Below are positions 27,939 through 38,742 of a stretch of 64,000 bases of DNA, piece after piece (positions within the stretch are counted from its first letter, which is position 1; each line of letters opens with the position of its first letter). Made by a program: the position numbers and the translations under genes. The stretch spans positions 62,001 through 126,000 of the forward strand of contig JAHHIC010000094.1 of the NCBI GenBank assembly GCA_019359035.1, given 5' to 3'. The notes beneath the pieces were generated by a model. The model was given only the letters and a program-made list of their open reading frames with translations, did no database searches and was not told the origin of the DNA. This DNA comes from Scytonematopsis contorta HA4267-MV1 (GTDB lineage Bacteria; Cyanobacteriota; Cyanobacteriia; Cyanobacteriales; Nostocaceae).

Positions 27939-29892
27939 GAAAGTTAGGCATTTCCGTATACACGTAGTCGTCTTTATTTGAAAATAATGGGGGGGATACT
28001 GACTCTTGCTTACCCTCAACGATGGGTAATAACCCAGCATCGATTAAAGGTAAAGTAATCGTTACTCTTGTACCTTGGTTAACTCCGGCACTTTGCAAAG
28101 ATATACTACCCCCCATAAGTTCAATTAAATTGCGTGAAATTGCTAGCCCCAATCCTGTACCCCCGAACTGACGCATGTTGCTGCCGTCTACCATTACAAA
28201 GGGGCGAAATAGTTTATCCTGTTGGCTCGGGTCAATACCTATGCCTGTGTCTTGGACTGAAACAGCTACCACAGGTTTATTATCGGCATCTTCATAAAAC
28301 TCTGTAGAAATTGTAATACTTCCGGATTGGGTAAATTTAGTAGCATTACCAATAATGTTAATTAAGACCTGCTTAAATTTTACTGCGTCTGCAAAAACGG
28401 GTATTACTTCTTTTGAAATATCGCACTTTAATTGCAATCCTTTTGTGAACACATTAACTGATTGTAAATTAATTACCTCTTTTAATACTTCTGCAAGGTT
28501 GAGTGCTTCTTGAATAACTGCTAGTTTACCCGCTTCTATTTTAGAAATATCAAGTAAATCGTTAATTATTCTTAATAAATGAATAGCAGTATCATCAGCA
28601 CGTTGAAGAAATTCTATTTCTTCTTCTCTGTTATCACACAAATCCTCACGTACAACTCGAATACAATTAATAATTATATTTAAAGGATTTCGTAATTCGT
28701 GGGAAGTTGTAGCCAAAAATTGACTTTTAACTTGATTTGCATTTTTTGCATCTTGCCAAGCACTTTCTAACTCTTCTGCCCAAGCTTTTAGTCGCTCTAC
28801 CATCTGTTCTATAGCTTGTGCGAGTTGGTTTAATTCCCTAATTTTAAATTCTTGAGGAACTGGTTGAGCAGAATCATTTAAATGAAGATTTAAAGCATAA
28901 TCTCGTAATTTTTCGACAGGAAGTGCTAAGTCTCGTGATAAATAAAGTGATGCTAATACTGAAATAATAACTAAACCTACAGTAAAAAGAAATAAAATCA
29001 GTTTTATTTGACCTAATCCTAATAGTGCGTTATCCAAAGGAGTAACAACTAAAACTGCCCATTTTTGATTAGGTTCATTTGTAATTGGATTAGTAATCGC
29101 AGTATAGCCAGCTACTAATTCATTTCCATCTTTAAAATACAGATTTACCGTATCTTCTTGACCTGCAAGAGCATTTTTTAAAATCACTCTAAGCCTTTCA
29201 GCATCTGGATGCTGTTCGATATTAGTCCCAACTCTATTAGCTGACTGATGCGCCAAAATAGTACCGTCTTGGGCAACTATTATAGTGTATCCTGCTAGCC
29301 TTTGACCGTTATGAGCTATTTCTGGCTGTAATATTGATTTGAGAGTTAAGACACTGCTCAATTTCCCAGAGTCTTTATACACTGGAGACGATAATAATAA
29401 CTCTAGTTGATTGCGTGTATCTCTTTTGTGAATAAAACCTGTATTTTTAGGTAATATTGTCTCAACTTGGACAGAATCACTGAGAAATGGAAATTTCGGT
29501 AAAGGAAGTGTTTTATAGCTACAAGTACTAGCAATAATGTAGCCAGTTTCAAAATTGCTTAACTGTAAACAATTTGTTAATTCTGGCAATTGTTGCTGTA
29601 ATTTGGTTAAGAATTCTTGTATTTCTGAAGGAGAACCACTTTCTATAACCCTTGTTTTGCTAGCCAGGTGCAAATTGTTTTTTAAAGCAGTAATTGAATT
29701 GACAATTTTTTCTCCTTTCAAAATAGAATTTTCGGTCAAATTATGACGGGCATTTTCTACGAGACTAGTGCGTGCCTTATTTAATGCTAGAATTTGTCCT
29801 ATCCATAAAACTGGTACAAATAGAAGCACAATTCTAGAGACTAAAGTACGACGAAATGATGATTCACGGTGCTTAGCCATTGAAAGTCTCAT
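27895..29892 (-). CDS. Membrane sensor histidine kinase with HAMP domain
   Basis: 665 residues. TM1 (about 18-36), a large extracytoplasmic region (about 37-290) of Cache type, TM2 (about 296-318), a HAMP domain (SLYLSRDLALPVEKLRDYAL), a coiled coil, then HisKA with SHELRNPLN (H398) and a HATPase ending GGTGLGLAISRNLIELMGG. No receiver domain is attached. The tail is 45 residues of low complexity. The start may be ATG 29892 or ATG 29880 (MAKHRES). It is convergent with and overlaps the Gfo/Idh gene. Ligand and partner regulator are unknown. Confidence 0.9.
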   Translation of the reverse strand: MRLSMAKHRESSFRRTLVSRIVLLFVPVLWIGQILALNKARTSLVENARHNLTENSILKGEKIVNSITALKNNLHLASKTRVIESGSPSEIQEFLTKLQQQLPELTNCLQLSNFETGYIIASTCSYKTLPLPKFPFLSDSVQVETILPKNTGFIHKRDTRNQLELLLSSPVYKDSGKLSSVLTLKSILQPEIAHNGQRLAGYTIIVAQDGTILAHQSANRVGTNIEQHPDAERLRVILKNALAGQEDTVNLYFKDGNELVAGYTAITNPITNEPNQKWAVLVVTPLDNALLGLGQIKLILFLFTVGLVIISVLASLYLSRDLALPVEKLRDYALNLHLNDSAQPVPQEFKIRELNQLAQAIEQMVERLKAWAEELESAWQDAKNANQVKSQFLATTSHELRNPLNIIINCIRVVREDLCDNREEEIEFLQRADDTAIHLLRIINDLLDISKIEAGKLAVIQEALNLAEVLKEVINLQSVNVFTKGLQLKCDISKEVIPVFADAVKFKQVLINIIGNATKFTQSGSITISTEFYEDADNKPVVAVSVQDTGIGIDPSQQDKLFRPFVMVDGSNMRQFGGTGLGLAISRNLIELMGGSISLQSAGVNQGTRVTITLPLIDAGLLPIVEGKQESVSPPLFSNKDDYVYTEMPNFPNENSPDIRICRPG

Positions 29893-30182
29893 TACGTTTG
29901 TGCTAACTACAACAAAAGATACTAAAGATGTTTAATTACGGGAATTAAGCAAACCTTTTATAAATTTATAAAAGATTTTCTTTGAAGTATCTAAAATTAT
30001 CAAGAAGTTGATAAATAAAAATGGTACTTCCTATACAAAAGCGCATGGCAATTAATTCACTAAATCATTATTACAGGTATAACAAAGATTATTAGAATCT
30101 GTGAAGAGGAAACTCACAGATTTTAATTAGCGCCTAGTGAGAGAAAATATAAAAAATACCCAAATGAATTAATAATTCAGTG

Positions 30183-30933
<751 letters not shown>

Positions 30934-30946
30934 TTGCGCGAAATTA

Positions 30947-33553
30947 TTAAGAACATTGTTCTGTGCGGTTTGGTGTTTCTAGTAACTTAAAGTACTGTCC
31001 TTCTTGCGGTTTTGGTTGAATTTTAACTAGTACTCCTATACCTGGAACTATTTTGCGGTCACCTGACGGGCAAAATTTAACTTCTCCTGTGGCCCCTTTT
31101 GCGTAAAAATTATCCTTTTTCAATTCAATAAACAATGCTCTTCGTGACAGTTCTCCTTGAATATTTTGTAAACCTTGGATAATAACTTGAGTTGCGTCGT
31201 AAGTTGTGGCTGTTCTCCAACCAACAGATGTAGTTCTCCAAAGTTCCTCTAATTGTGTCTTGAACTCTCCTGACTCAGAAGCAAGGTCTAAAGACCAAGG
31301 TACGGCAAGTACCATATTGCGAGATGATTTGAATTGTAGTGCCCTGTCAGTATACATAGAATCCCCACCTAATAAAGGTAGATAGCCTTCGGTTGCTAAT
31401 ATCGCTGATATTCCTTTGTCTGCTTCTGCTTCGCTACTAACAGCCACCATCACAAACTTTCGACCTTCGGCTTTTTGGGCACAATCAGTAGGTTGAGTTG
31501 GGGGTAAATCTAAATCACAAGTAGTTACTGTTTGTGGAGAAAATTTTTCTGTAAATGCTTCTGCTAAAGACCTACTGTAGATACTTTTACTATTAAAAAT
31601 AACAACTGATTTTTCCCCAACTAACTTATTATTTTGTGCATGTCTAAATAAATCTTCAACAGCTACATTATCAGTGGAAGAAGTACGAAAAACGTATCGA
31701 CTTAAATCAAATTTATAGTCAGATTTGTTAGGAATAGGTTGTTTTCGTCTGACTGCCGTACTAGTGGGAGAAACCGCGACTAGTTCTTTTTTTTCATACT
31801 CTTCACCAGCATTTAAAGTCGTATTACTAGTAAAATGTCCCACTACTGCTAAAATATTGGAGTTAAATTTTTGAAAAGCTTCGTCTCCTGGAATATTATT
31901 ATCTGCTAAATGCTGAGCTACTATTTTTGCTATATCTTTATCTGTCTCATCTTTACTAATTAAGACTTGTAATAGTTGTCCTTTAATACCATTTGTTTGG
32001 TTTAAATTATGCTGGACATGGGCTACTCCACGTAAAATCTGCTCGGAATCTTTGCGATATCCCTCCTTTGTATTAACAGGAATAACAACCGCAATAGTCA
32101 GAGGTTTAAGATTGTTTTTTATATTGGCTTCAGTGTTATTCAGAAAAATTTGTGTCTCTGGGTCAACAGAACACTTCGATGCTTTATTTTTTGCAGTTTC
32201 TTTAAATAAGTTTATCGCTTCTTGAAACTTATTTTTTGCTTCTGGCAGTTTATTATTTTTAAAAGCTTGCATTCCCTCCTTCTTTTTATCAAAAGCTTTT
32301 TGACATTCAATATCATTAGTTAAGCTATTGATATTAATTAAAGATTCTTCCCCTCTTGTAAAATAGTTATCAGAGATTAAAGATGCTTTATTTAGTAGAG
32401 GAGAAAGTAAATAAATAGTTGCTCCAAGCAAACTCGCAGTCCCTACAAATGCAGCTATAAATTTCCATTTCTTTCTTAAAAGTGGTTTTGATTTATCTGT
32501 TAGTTCTGTTTTTTTCTCTAATAATTCTTGTGTTGGTGATTGTAAGACAGCTAAAACTTCATCAGCAGACTGATATCTTATTTGATAATTTGCCTCTAAC
32601 ATTCTATTTAGAATATTAGCAAAATTTTCACTAATATTAGCTTTTGTTCTCCATGATTCACGGTCATAAATAATACCCAAATTAGCGGGATTTTCGCCAG
32701 TGAGCAAATTAATACAAGTAGCTGCGAGGGAATATAAATCAGAACAGGGAAATACTTTTTTGGCATTTTCTTGTTCTGGTGGTGAAAAACCCTTTGTGAC
32801 AATCACAGTTTCGCTATCCGAGGCTTCTTCTTCGACTTTTTTTACAACCTGTTTTACTGCTCCAAAATCTATTAAATATAACTTTCCATCTTGACGACGT
32901 CGCATAATATTAGAAGGTTTAATATCTCTGTGGATAACACCTTGCAGATGAATTAATTTAAGTATTTCTAAGATTTGTTTAAAAATACCTAAGACTTCCG
33001 TTTCTGAAAATTTTTCTCCCCGTTCCTGACGCTGTTTTAATTCCTGACTTAAATCCTCACCTTCAATATACTCTTGCACTAAATAAAAAAACTTTTGCTG
33101 ATTCTTGGGGATTGTATTATAATATCGCCTATCAGCAGGGACTGATAATTCTAAAAAAGCATATAGTTGAGGGATTCTGGGATAAACATCTTGGTTTTTT
33201 AAGGAATCAACTAGATTATCTAAAGCTTCTGCTTCTCTGTAAAATAATCTTTGAGCCGTTGCTAATCCTTCTTTTGATAGAGGTATTCTGGGATGTAATT
33301 GTTTAATAACTCGTCTTTTTTTTTCTGTTAGTGTTCTCCCAGGAGAATGCAAATCTAGTCCAATATATGTTATGCCAAAACCACCCCCAGGTAATTCTTT
33401 AATGGGTAAATATTGATTTTTCAGAATCAAAGGCATCCCACAAACTTGGCAGTAATGCTGCTGTATAGACTGATTATTCAAAAATTCGTCGGATATATAA
33501 TTTACATGTTCTTCTTCGTAATCACGTTTGGGCCGAGTGCAGTAAACTCTCAT
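30947..33553 (-). CDS. Ser/Thr protein kinase fused to periplasmic-binding domain
   Basis: 868 residues. An N-terminal Cys cluster (C5, C35, C38 in CQVCGMPL) precedes the kinase domain: GGGFG loop at 56-60, VIKQ Lys at 84, HRDIKPSN at 208-215 and DFG at 229-231. A transmembrane helix follows near 366-388. The extracytoplasmic part (about 395-868) has a coiled linker and then a type-I periplasmic-binding (Leu/Ile/Val-receptor) domain from about 480, beginning LTIAVVIPVN, with GVAHVQHNLNQTNG and AVVGHFTSNTT. It would couple ligand sensing outside to phosphorylation inside. The Cys cluster lacks one Cys of the usual four. Confidence 0.85.
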   Translation of the reverse strand: MRVYCTRPKRDYEEEHVNYISDEFLNNQSIQQHYCQVCGMPLILKNQYLPIKELPGGGFGITYIGLDLHSPGRTLTEKKRRVIKQLHPRIPLSKEGLATAQRLFYREAEALDNLVDSLKNQDVYPRIPQLYAFLELSVPADRRYYNTIPKNQQKFFYLVQEYIEGEDLSQELKQRQERGEKFSETEVLGIFKQILEILKLIHLQGVIHRDIKPSNIMRRRQDGKLYLIDFGAVKQVVKKVEEEASDSETVIVTKGFSPPEQENAKKVFPCSDLYSLAATCINLLTGENPANLGIIYDRESWRTKANISENFANILNRMLEANYQIRYQSADEVLAVLQSPTQELLEKKTELTDKSKPLLRKKWKFIAAFVGTASLLGATIYLLSPLLNKASLISDNYFTRGEESLININSLTNDIECQKAFDKKKEGMQAFKNNKLPEAKNKFQEAINLFKETAKNKASKCSVDPETQIFLNNTEANIKNNLKPLTIAVVIPVNTKEGYRKDSEQILRGVAHVQHNLNQTNGIKGQLLQVLISKDETDKDIAKIVAQHLADNNIPGDEAFQKFNSNILAVVGHFTSNTTLNAGEEYEKKELVAVSPTSTAVRRKQPIPNKSDYKFDLSRYVFRTSSTDNVAVEDLFRHAQNNKLVGEKSVVIFNSKSIYSRSLAEAFTEKFSPQTVTTCDLDLPPTQPTDCAQKAEGRKFVMVAVSSEAEADKGISAILATEGYLPLLGGDSMYTDRALQFKSSRNMVLAVPWSLDLASESGEFKTQLEELWRTTSVGWRTATTYDATQVIIQGLQNIQGELSRRALFIELKKDNFYAKGATGEVKFCPSGDRKIVPGIGVLVKIQPKPQEGQYFKLLETPNRTEQCS

Positions 33554-33760
33554 TAATTACCCCTAAGTGTAACTCGCACTACAAATAAGAATTACAATTA
33601 ATCGCTTTATAGAGATTATTTATACATAATAATTATAACACTCTTAGGCAAATACGTACGTGTATTCCCTTTTACCAGCAAATATGATGCAAGAAATCGC
33701 AAAATTAGATTACTTTAAGAAAAGTAAAGGTCTACTGGATTATCTTTATATAAGCCCGCA

Positions 33761-34978
33761 ATGCTGGAAAAAGTAAAGTCTCGTCTTAAAATCACTTGGA
33801 CTAATAAAATTGCCGAAGTACCTCAACAAGCTTGGGATGCTTTAGCTCTACCGCTAAAAACCCCATTTTTGGAGTGGGAATGGCTTAATAATATCGAATT
33901 GAGTGGCAGTGCAACAGGGAATACAGGCTGGTTGCCAAATCACTTAACAATTTGGCGAGATAAAACTCTTATTGGTGCTGCACCACTTTATTTAAAAGGA
34001 CATAGCCAAGGAGAATTTGTATTTGACCATCAATGGGCAGACCTAGCGCAACGTATTGGTGTGCAATATTACCCGAAGATGTTGGGGATGGCACCTTTTA
34101 CTCCTGCTGAAGGCTATCGCTTTTTAATTGCCCCTGGAGAGGATGAAGATGAAATCACGGCACTAATGGTACGTGAAATCGACATTTTTTGCTCTAAAAA
34201 TCACATCAGTGGTTGTCATTTTCTATACGTTGACCCAGAATGGCGTCCAGTAATTGAACGTCATGGTTTTACAGCTTGGTTACACCACAGTTACATTTGG
34301 CAAAATTCTGGGTTTAACACTTTTGATGATTATTTGACACAGTTTAACGCTAACCAGCGCCGTAACATCAAGCGCGAACGTAAAGCTGTTTCCAATGCTG
34401 GATTGCGACTGCAAGCGGTAACAGGTGATGAAATTTCTCGTTCGCTACTGCCTTTGATGTACGATTTCTACGCCGACACCTGTGACAAATTTGGTTGGTG
34501 GGGTAGCAAGTATTTAACTAAGCGTTTTTTTGAAATGTTACATACTAATTACCGTCATCGAGTGTTGTTGATGACTGCCTACAACGAAGGAGATAATCAG
34601 CACCCTGTAGGTATGTCATTTTGTTTGTATAAGGGTGATAGATTATATGGACGCTATTGGGGTAGTTTTCAAGAAATAGATTGCCTGCATTTCGATGCTT
34701 GTTATTACTCCCCAATTGAGTGGGGTATAGCAAATGGGATTAAACTTTTTGACCCAGGTGCAGGGGGTAGACATAAAAAACGCCGTGGTTTTCCTGCTAC
34801 TCCTAATCACAGCTTGCACCGTTTTTATAATCGGCGCTTACAACAAATCTTGTGTCCTTACATTAAAGAGGTAAATCAATTGGAACAAGAAGAAATTGAG
34901 GCGATTAACGCTGAGTTGCCTTTTAGTAAAAGAGAAGTTGAATTAAAAGAAGTACCACTAGACCACCAAGGTGATTAA
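33761..34978 (+). CDS. FemAB-like (PF04339) acyltransferase family protein
   Basis: 405 residues of the GNAT-related PF04339 family. It shows PFLEWEWLNNIELSG near the N terminus, a QFNANQRRNIKRERK segment near 195-210, and LFDPGAGGRHKKRRGFPATP near 335-355, all typical of this family. Related enzymes add amino acids to lipid or peptidoglycan precursors, but the members of this subfamily are uncharacterised. There is no signal peptide, so it is cytosolic. It starts at ATG 33761 and is 75 bp upstream of the DUF4346 gene. Confidence 0.8.
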   Translation: MLEKVKSRLKITWTNKIAEVPQQAWDALALPLKTPFLEWEWLNNIELSGSATGNTGWLPNHLTIWRDKTLIGAAPLYLKGHSQGEFVFDHQWADLAQRIGVQYYPKMLGMAPFTPAEGYRFLIAPGEDEDEITALMVREIDIFCSKNHISGCHFLYVDPEWRPVIERHGFTAWLHHSYIWQNSGFNTFDDYLTQFNANQRRNIKRERKAVSNAGLRLQAVTGDEISRSLLPLMYDFYADTCDKFGWWGSKYLTKRFFEMLHTNYRHRVLLMTAYNEGDNQHPVGMSFCLYKGDRLYGRYWGSFQEIDCLHFDACYYSPIEWGIANGIKLFDPGAGGRHKKRRGFPATPNHSLHRFYNRRLQQILCPYIKEVNQLEQEEIEAINAELPFSKREVELKEVPLDHQGD

Positions 34979-35052
34979 AAAGTAGCTCCAGGAAAATATT
35001 ACACTGGATATGGGCGTAAAAACCCAGAATAAGACTACTTTATCTGGTGATT

Positions 35053-35436
35053 ATGGGTTTAAATGTTGAAGATTTAACGGCAATTGATAATGAACTTTCT
35101 AAGCGTCATATTGACCTTGACCCCAATGGTTACTTCATTATTTACCTAGACAGGGAAGGGGGATTGATTTGTGCAAAACATTATACAAACATCATTGATG
35201 AACGCGGTTTAGCTGTTGACCCAGAAACAGGAAAAGTTATTCCTGCTAGGGGCAAAGTAGAAAGGACTCATACAGTGCTGTATTCAGGTCGAACAGCAAA
35301 AGAATTATGCGTCAAAATTCTGGAAGAAACTCAGCCCTGTCCCGTGACCATGTTCGACCATGCAGCCTATTTAGGTAGAGAATTTCTCCGTGCCGAAGTA
35401 GCTTTGGTGACAGAGCAAGAGTATGTGCAGGATTAG
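35053..35436 (+). CDS. DUF4346 protein
   Basis: About 127 residues. The sequence contains HIDLDPNGYFIIYLDREGG, IIDERGLAVDPETGK and FDHAAYLGREFLRAEVAL, which are typical of DUF4346, found mainly in cyanobacteria and some archaea. No catalytic motif is known to me. The start is ATG 35053; GTG 35047 lies two codons before. Its stop TAG abuts base 35437, the first base of the stop codon of the convergent Psb32 gene, with no bases between. Confidence 0.8.
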   Translation: MGLNVEDLTAIDNELSKRHIDLDPNGYFIIYLDREGGLICAKHYTNIIDERGLAVDPETGKVIPARGKVERTHTVLYSGRTAKELCVKILEETQPCPVTMFDHAAYLGREFLRAEVALVTEQEYVQD

Positions 35437-36186
35437 TTACCCATTGTTCGAGGGCTGATTCACCTGATAGATGTAGTAAGTCGCCATTGGTATAACGGTG
35501 GCGGCTATTAATAGTCCTACTACCCAAGCAGTTGCATTTCCTCTTTCTTCCTCGGTTTCTTCCGCTGTTTTGAAGGTTCTTTCAGCTTGTACTTTGTCGA
35601 TTATTTGCGGTGGACCTGGGTCTGGTTGACCAGAAAGAACCGCAACTAGTCGGTCGCTAGCATCTAAAAATGCTTGATTATATTTGTTGCCATCTCGTAA
35701 TGGAGCTAGTAAAGTTTCGTTGGCTATGCTGGTGGCTATATCGGACGTCAGCACAGTTTTACTTTTGTCACCAGAAATAATTGCGGTACCGTTGGTTACG
35801 GTATCTATCATCAATAAAGTTTGATTCGCTTGTGCTTCTGTTGTGGGAAACCACTTTTCAAACAAAGCTTTGCTAAAAGTTTCTGGTGTTTCTCCGTAGT
35901 CTAAACGACGGACGGTAACTATTCTCACCTGGTTACCGCTTTGCTTGGCTAATTCTTCTAAGTCAGTAGTTATCTTGCCTTCGTTTATACGGCTAATCAC
36001 TTCTGCTTCATCTACTATCCAAGTTTCTGGCGTAAGGTTGGGAATTTCGTATAAAGCTGTAGCTAAAGCTGGTGTAACCCAAAGTAAAGTTGTTAATGAA
36101 GTCGCAAGCATAAGTGTTACTCCTGATATAAATAGGCGCAACAAGTGCTTTTTTAAACTTAATGCCGAGTTGAGGAGCTGTTTCAT
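35437..36186 (-). CDS. psb32: TPM-domain protein, Psb32 type
   Basis: About 249 residues: a signal or anchor segment (LFISGVTLMLATSLTTLLWVTPALA), a TPM domain (about 50-190) with YEIPNLTPETWIVDEAEVIS and VRIVTVRRLDYGETPETFSKALFEKWFP, and a C-terminal transmembrane helix (TAWVVGLLIAATVIPMATYYI). Psb32 protects and helps repair photosystem II in cyanobacteria. Start choice: ATG 36186, with an AGGA nine bases upstream; ATG 36192 and ATG 36237 are alternatives. The TPM family also has phosphatase members, so Psb32 is the best but not the only name. Confidence 0.8.
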   Translation of the reverse strand: MKQLLNSALSLKKHLLRLFISGVTLMLATSLTTLLWVTPALATALYEIPNLTPETWIVDEAEVISRINEGKITTDLEELAKQSGNQVRIVTVRRLDYGETPETFSKALFEKWFPTTEAQANQTLLMIDTVTNGTAIISGDKSKTVLTSDIATSIANETLLAPLRDGNKYNQAFLDASDRLVAVLSGQPDPGPPQIIDKVQAERTFKTAEETEEERGNATAWVVGLLIAATVIPMATYYIYQVNQPSNNG

Positions 36187-37036
36187 TTGCATGAATCCTA
36201 ACAAACACTTTTTTCCAAAAATACTACATAAACACACTAAAAAACTATCTCTTAACTTGGTGATTTTAATTAAAATAAGTTACTGTAATTAGTCCTGAGT
36301 ATTTATACTAATAAAAAATAAATATTTAGAACCCTTGCCTGTAGCTTGTTTCAGAACTAATTTTGCTCAAGATTTGTCAATTAATTGATAGGTGTATATA
36401 ATATAAACATGTGTCACTTAACACTAAAGCACATGGCAATTTATCCTCGCGAGAAAAATACTGAGTCTATTCAGGAGTGATATGAAGCCAAAACTGTTTT
36501 TTCAGTAAAATCCCTATTGTGTGGAAAACGAAGACAAAGCTAGTGTGTAAGTAAGTTCAAATAATTTGTTGTCATCTTTTATGATGTGCAGAAAAGGTAA
36601 TCTATGAATTTTTTTTAATTTGTTTTGGTTCCTTGATTGTATTAAGCTATTTCACTTTGAATTTGTATGTCCGGATTTTAATTTGTACACTAGGGCAATT
36701 ACCGATACACACCTACAAAAATTTGAGGTATTAAATTTATGCGGTTCAAATGTGTTTTAGCTTGGTTATCTGGTTCCACTGATTGCCGTTAAATCTGTTC
36801 AAAAAAGATTGCTCAGGTTGTCTGACCTTTAATTAGACGTTTGATTGGAAATTTGACAAATAGTGCAAGTGACAAAGCATCTATCAAAGATATTTTGCTC
36901 TTAATACTCTATATAGGGAATTGTTTTTAATATCCCTAGAGTACTTGTGTGCGTCATATTAAGGAATACCGCCCTATTTGCTTTGCAGGCAAACTTTGTG
37001 GGCGGACGAATGCAAACCATTTTTTCATTATAAGCT
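36187..37036. other. Intergenic region upstream of GH5 gene
   Basis: 850 bp, divergent between the Psb32 and GH5 genes, so both promoters are here. I see no convincing gene, repeat array or strong hairpin. A short frame at 36411-36479 is too small and lacks a binding site. Sequence is AT-rich throughout. Confidence 0.45.
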
Positions 37037-38692
37037 ATGAAGAATATTTTTCAGCGGTTCACTCGTGGTTTTTACGCCCAAGAGTGGTCGAGTTTGCTGC
37101 GTATTTTCAGTAGAAATAGCTGGAAACAAAAGCCGTTGCAAACAGACCGACGCAGAGTCCAAAATAGCCTTCGCAGTTTACGAAAATTAACAGGAATATA
37201 CTGGCTTATCGGTGCGTTTGTTTCATTGCAAATCGTACTATGGCAGCATCCTGACGTAAGGACAAATGCTGCTATGCCCGTAATTCAAGGGCCGCTTTCT
37301 ACAAAAGATTCGCAAATTCTGGATAAAAACGGTAAACCAGTATTGCTTAGAGGTGTGAATTGGTTCGGAATGGAAACTGACCTCCATGTCCCTCACGGTT
37401 TATGGACAAGAGATTACAAAGAGATGCTCGCCCAAATTAGAGGGTTGGGATATAACTTTATTCGTCTTCCTTTTTCTGTGCAGGCAATACGTTCTTCTAA
37501 TATTAGTGGTGTTGATTTCAATATTGGTAGTAATCGGGACTTGCAAGGAAAGACCCCTTTGCAAGTAATGGATATTATTATCCAAGAATCCGCACGCCAA
37601 GGGATATCAATTATGTTAGATAGCCATCGTCTAAGTGACGCAAGGATTCCAGAGTTATGGTATGGCGATGGTTATACAGAAACTGATTGGATAGAAAGCT
37701 GGAAATTATTGGCAAATCGTTATAAAAATCAGCCCAATGTAGTCGCAGCTGATTTAAAAAACGAACCTCACGGTCAAGCTAGTTGGGGAACCAATAATAT
37801 GGCTACAGACTGGCGATTAGCAGCAGAACGTTGTGGTAATGCAATTCTGGGTATTGCACCTAATTGGTTAATAGTTGTGGAAGGTGTGGAAAAGAATGTC
37901 CCCGGTCAACAGTTATCAGGACATTGGTGGGGAGGTAATTTAGAAGGGGTTAAGAACAATCCAGTACGTTTGAATATTGGTAACAGGGTTGTATATTCTC
38001 CTCATGAATATGGAGCAGGTGTTTATAATGCATCTTGGTTTTCTGAACCAACTTTTCCTCAGAACCTTTATCAACGTTGGCAACTAGGATTTCAATATAT
38101 TGCCGACAGTAAAATAGCACCTATCTTGATTGGTGAATTCGGTGGCCGTCAGGTTGACGCAAGTTCAAAAGAAGGAATTTGGCAGCGACAGTTAGTAGAC
38201 TTTATCAAACAAAAAAATCTAGCTTTCACTTATTGGAGTTGGAACCCTAATAGTGGTGATACTGGTGGAATTTTGTTGGATGATTGGAAGACTGTAGATT
38301 CACCTAAACAGCAACTACTTAATACGTTGTTGTCTGCATCTACTACTCCTACTACTCCTACCCCTACTCCTACTCCTACTCCAACAGGTTCTTTATCAGC
38401 TGCAGTAGTAGTTACTTCTGAGTGGAATAGTGGTATTTGTTTTGACTTCAATGTCACAAATCGAGGCAATACACCTACTCGTAATTGGCTATTGAGATTC
38501 ACACCGAATCAGGCACAAATCACCCAAACTTGGAACGGTACTTTTGTGACCAAAGGTTCTACTGTTGAAGCTTCTCCAAATGCCGATTGGGCTAAAATTG
38601 TTCAGCCCGGTAAAACTGTCAATGTCGGATATTGTGCAAATAAAACAGGTGGAAATTTTAGACCTAGCAATGTGTCGGTGGCCAATCTGTAA
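37037..38692 (+). CDS. GH5 endoglucanase with C-terminal CBM2
   Basis: 551 residues. A basic cytosolic stretch of about 50 residues precedes a transmembrane helix at 52-69, so the enzyme is anchored outside the cell or in the periplasm. The GH5 domain (about 85-430) has DLKNEPHG with acid/base E243, and LIGEFGG with nucleophile E367. A Thr-Pro linker (about 432-450) joins a CBM2-like module (about 452-551) with conserved Trp and Cys (SEWNSGICFDFNVTN and NVGYCANKTGGNF). It should cut cellulose or beta-glucan. It starts at ATG 37037. Confidence 0.9.
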   Translation: MKNIFQRFTRGFYAQEWSSLLRIFSRNSWKQKPLQTDRRRVQNSLRSLRKLTGIYWLIGAFVSLQIVLWQHPDVRTNAAMPVIQGPLSTKDSQILDKNGKPVLLRGVNWFGMETDLHVPHGLWTRDYKEMLAQIRGLGYNFIRLPFSVQAIRSSNISGVDFNIGSNRDLQGKTPLQVMDIIIQESARQGISIMLDSHRLSDARIPELWYGDGYTETDWIESWKLLANRYKNQPNVVAADLKNEPHGQASWGTNNMATDWRLAAERCGNAILGIAPNWLIVVEGVEKNVPGQQLSGHWWGGNLEGVKNNPVRLNIGNRVVYSPHEYGAGVYNASWFSEPTFPQNLYQRWQLGFQYIADSKIAPILIGEFGGRQVDASSKEGIWQRQLVDFIKQKNLAFTYWSWNPNSGDTGGILLDDWKTVDSPKQQLLNTLLSASTTPTTPTPTPTPTPTGSLSAAVVVTSEWNSGICFDFNVTNRGNTPTRNWLLRFTPNQAQITQTWNGTFVTKGSTVEASPNADWAKIVQPGKTVNVGYCANKTGGNFRPSNVSVANL

Positions 38693-38714
38693 AATAGTAC
38701 GATAAACCCCTCTA

Positions 38715-38742
38715 GTAGAGACTAAACATGTTTAGTCTCTAC
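38715..38742. terminator. Perfect palindrome between convergent GH5 and kinase genes
   Basis: GTAGAGACTAAACA followed by its exact complement, spanning the end of the histidine kinase gene on the minus strand. It belongs to the TGTAGAGAC family and is likely a two-way 3' end. Confidence 0.6.
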
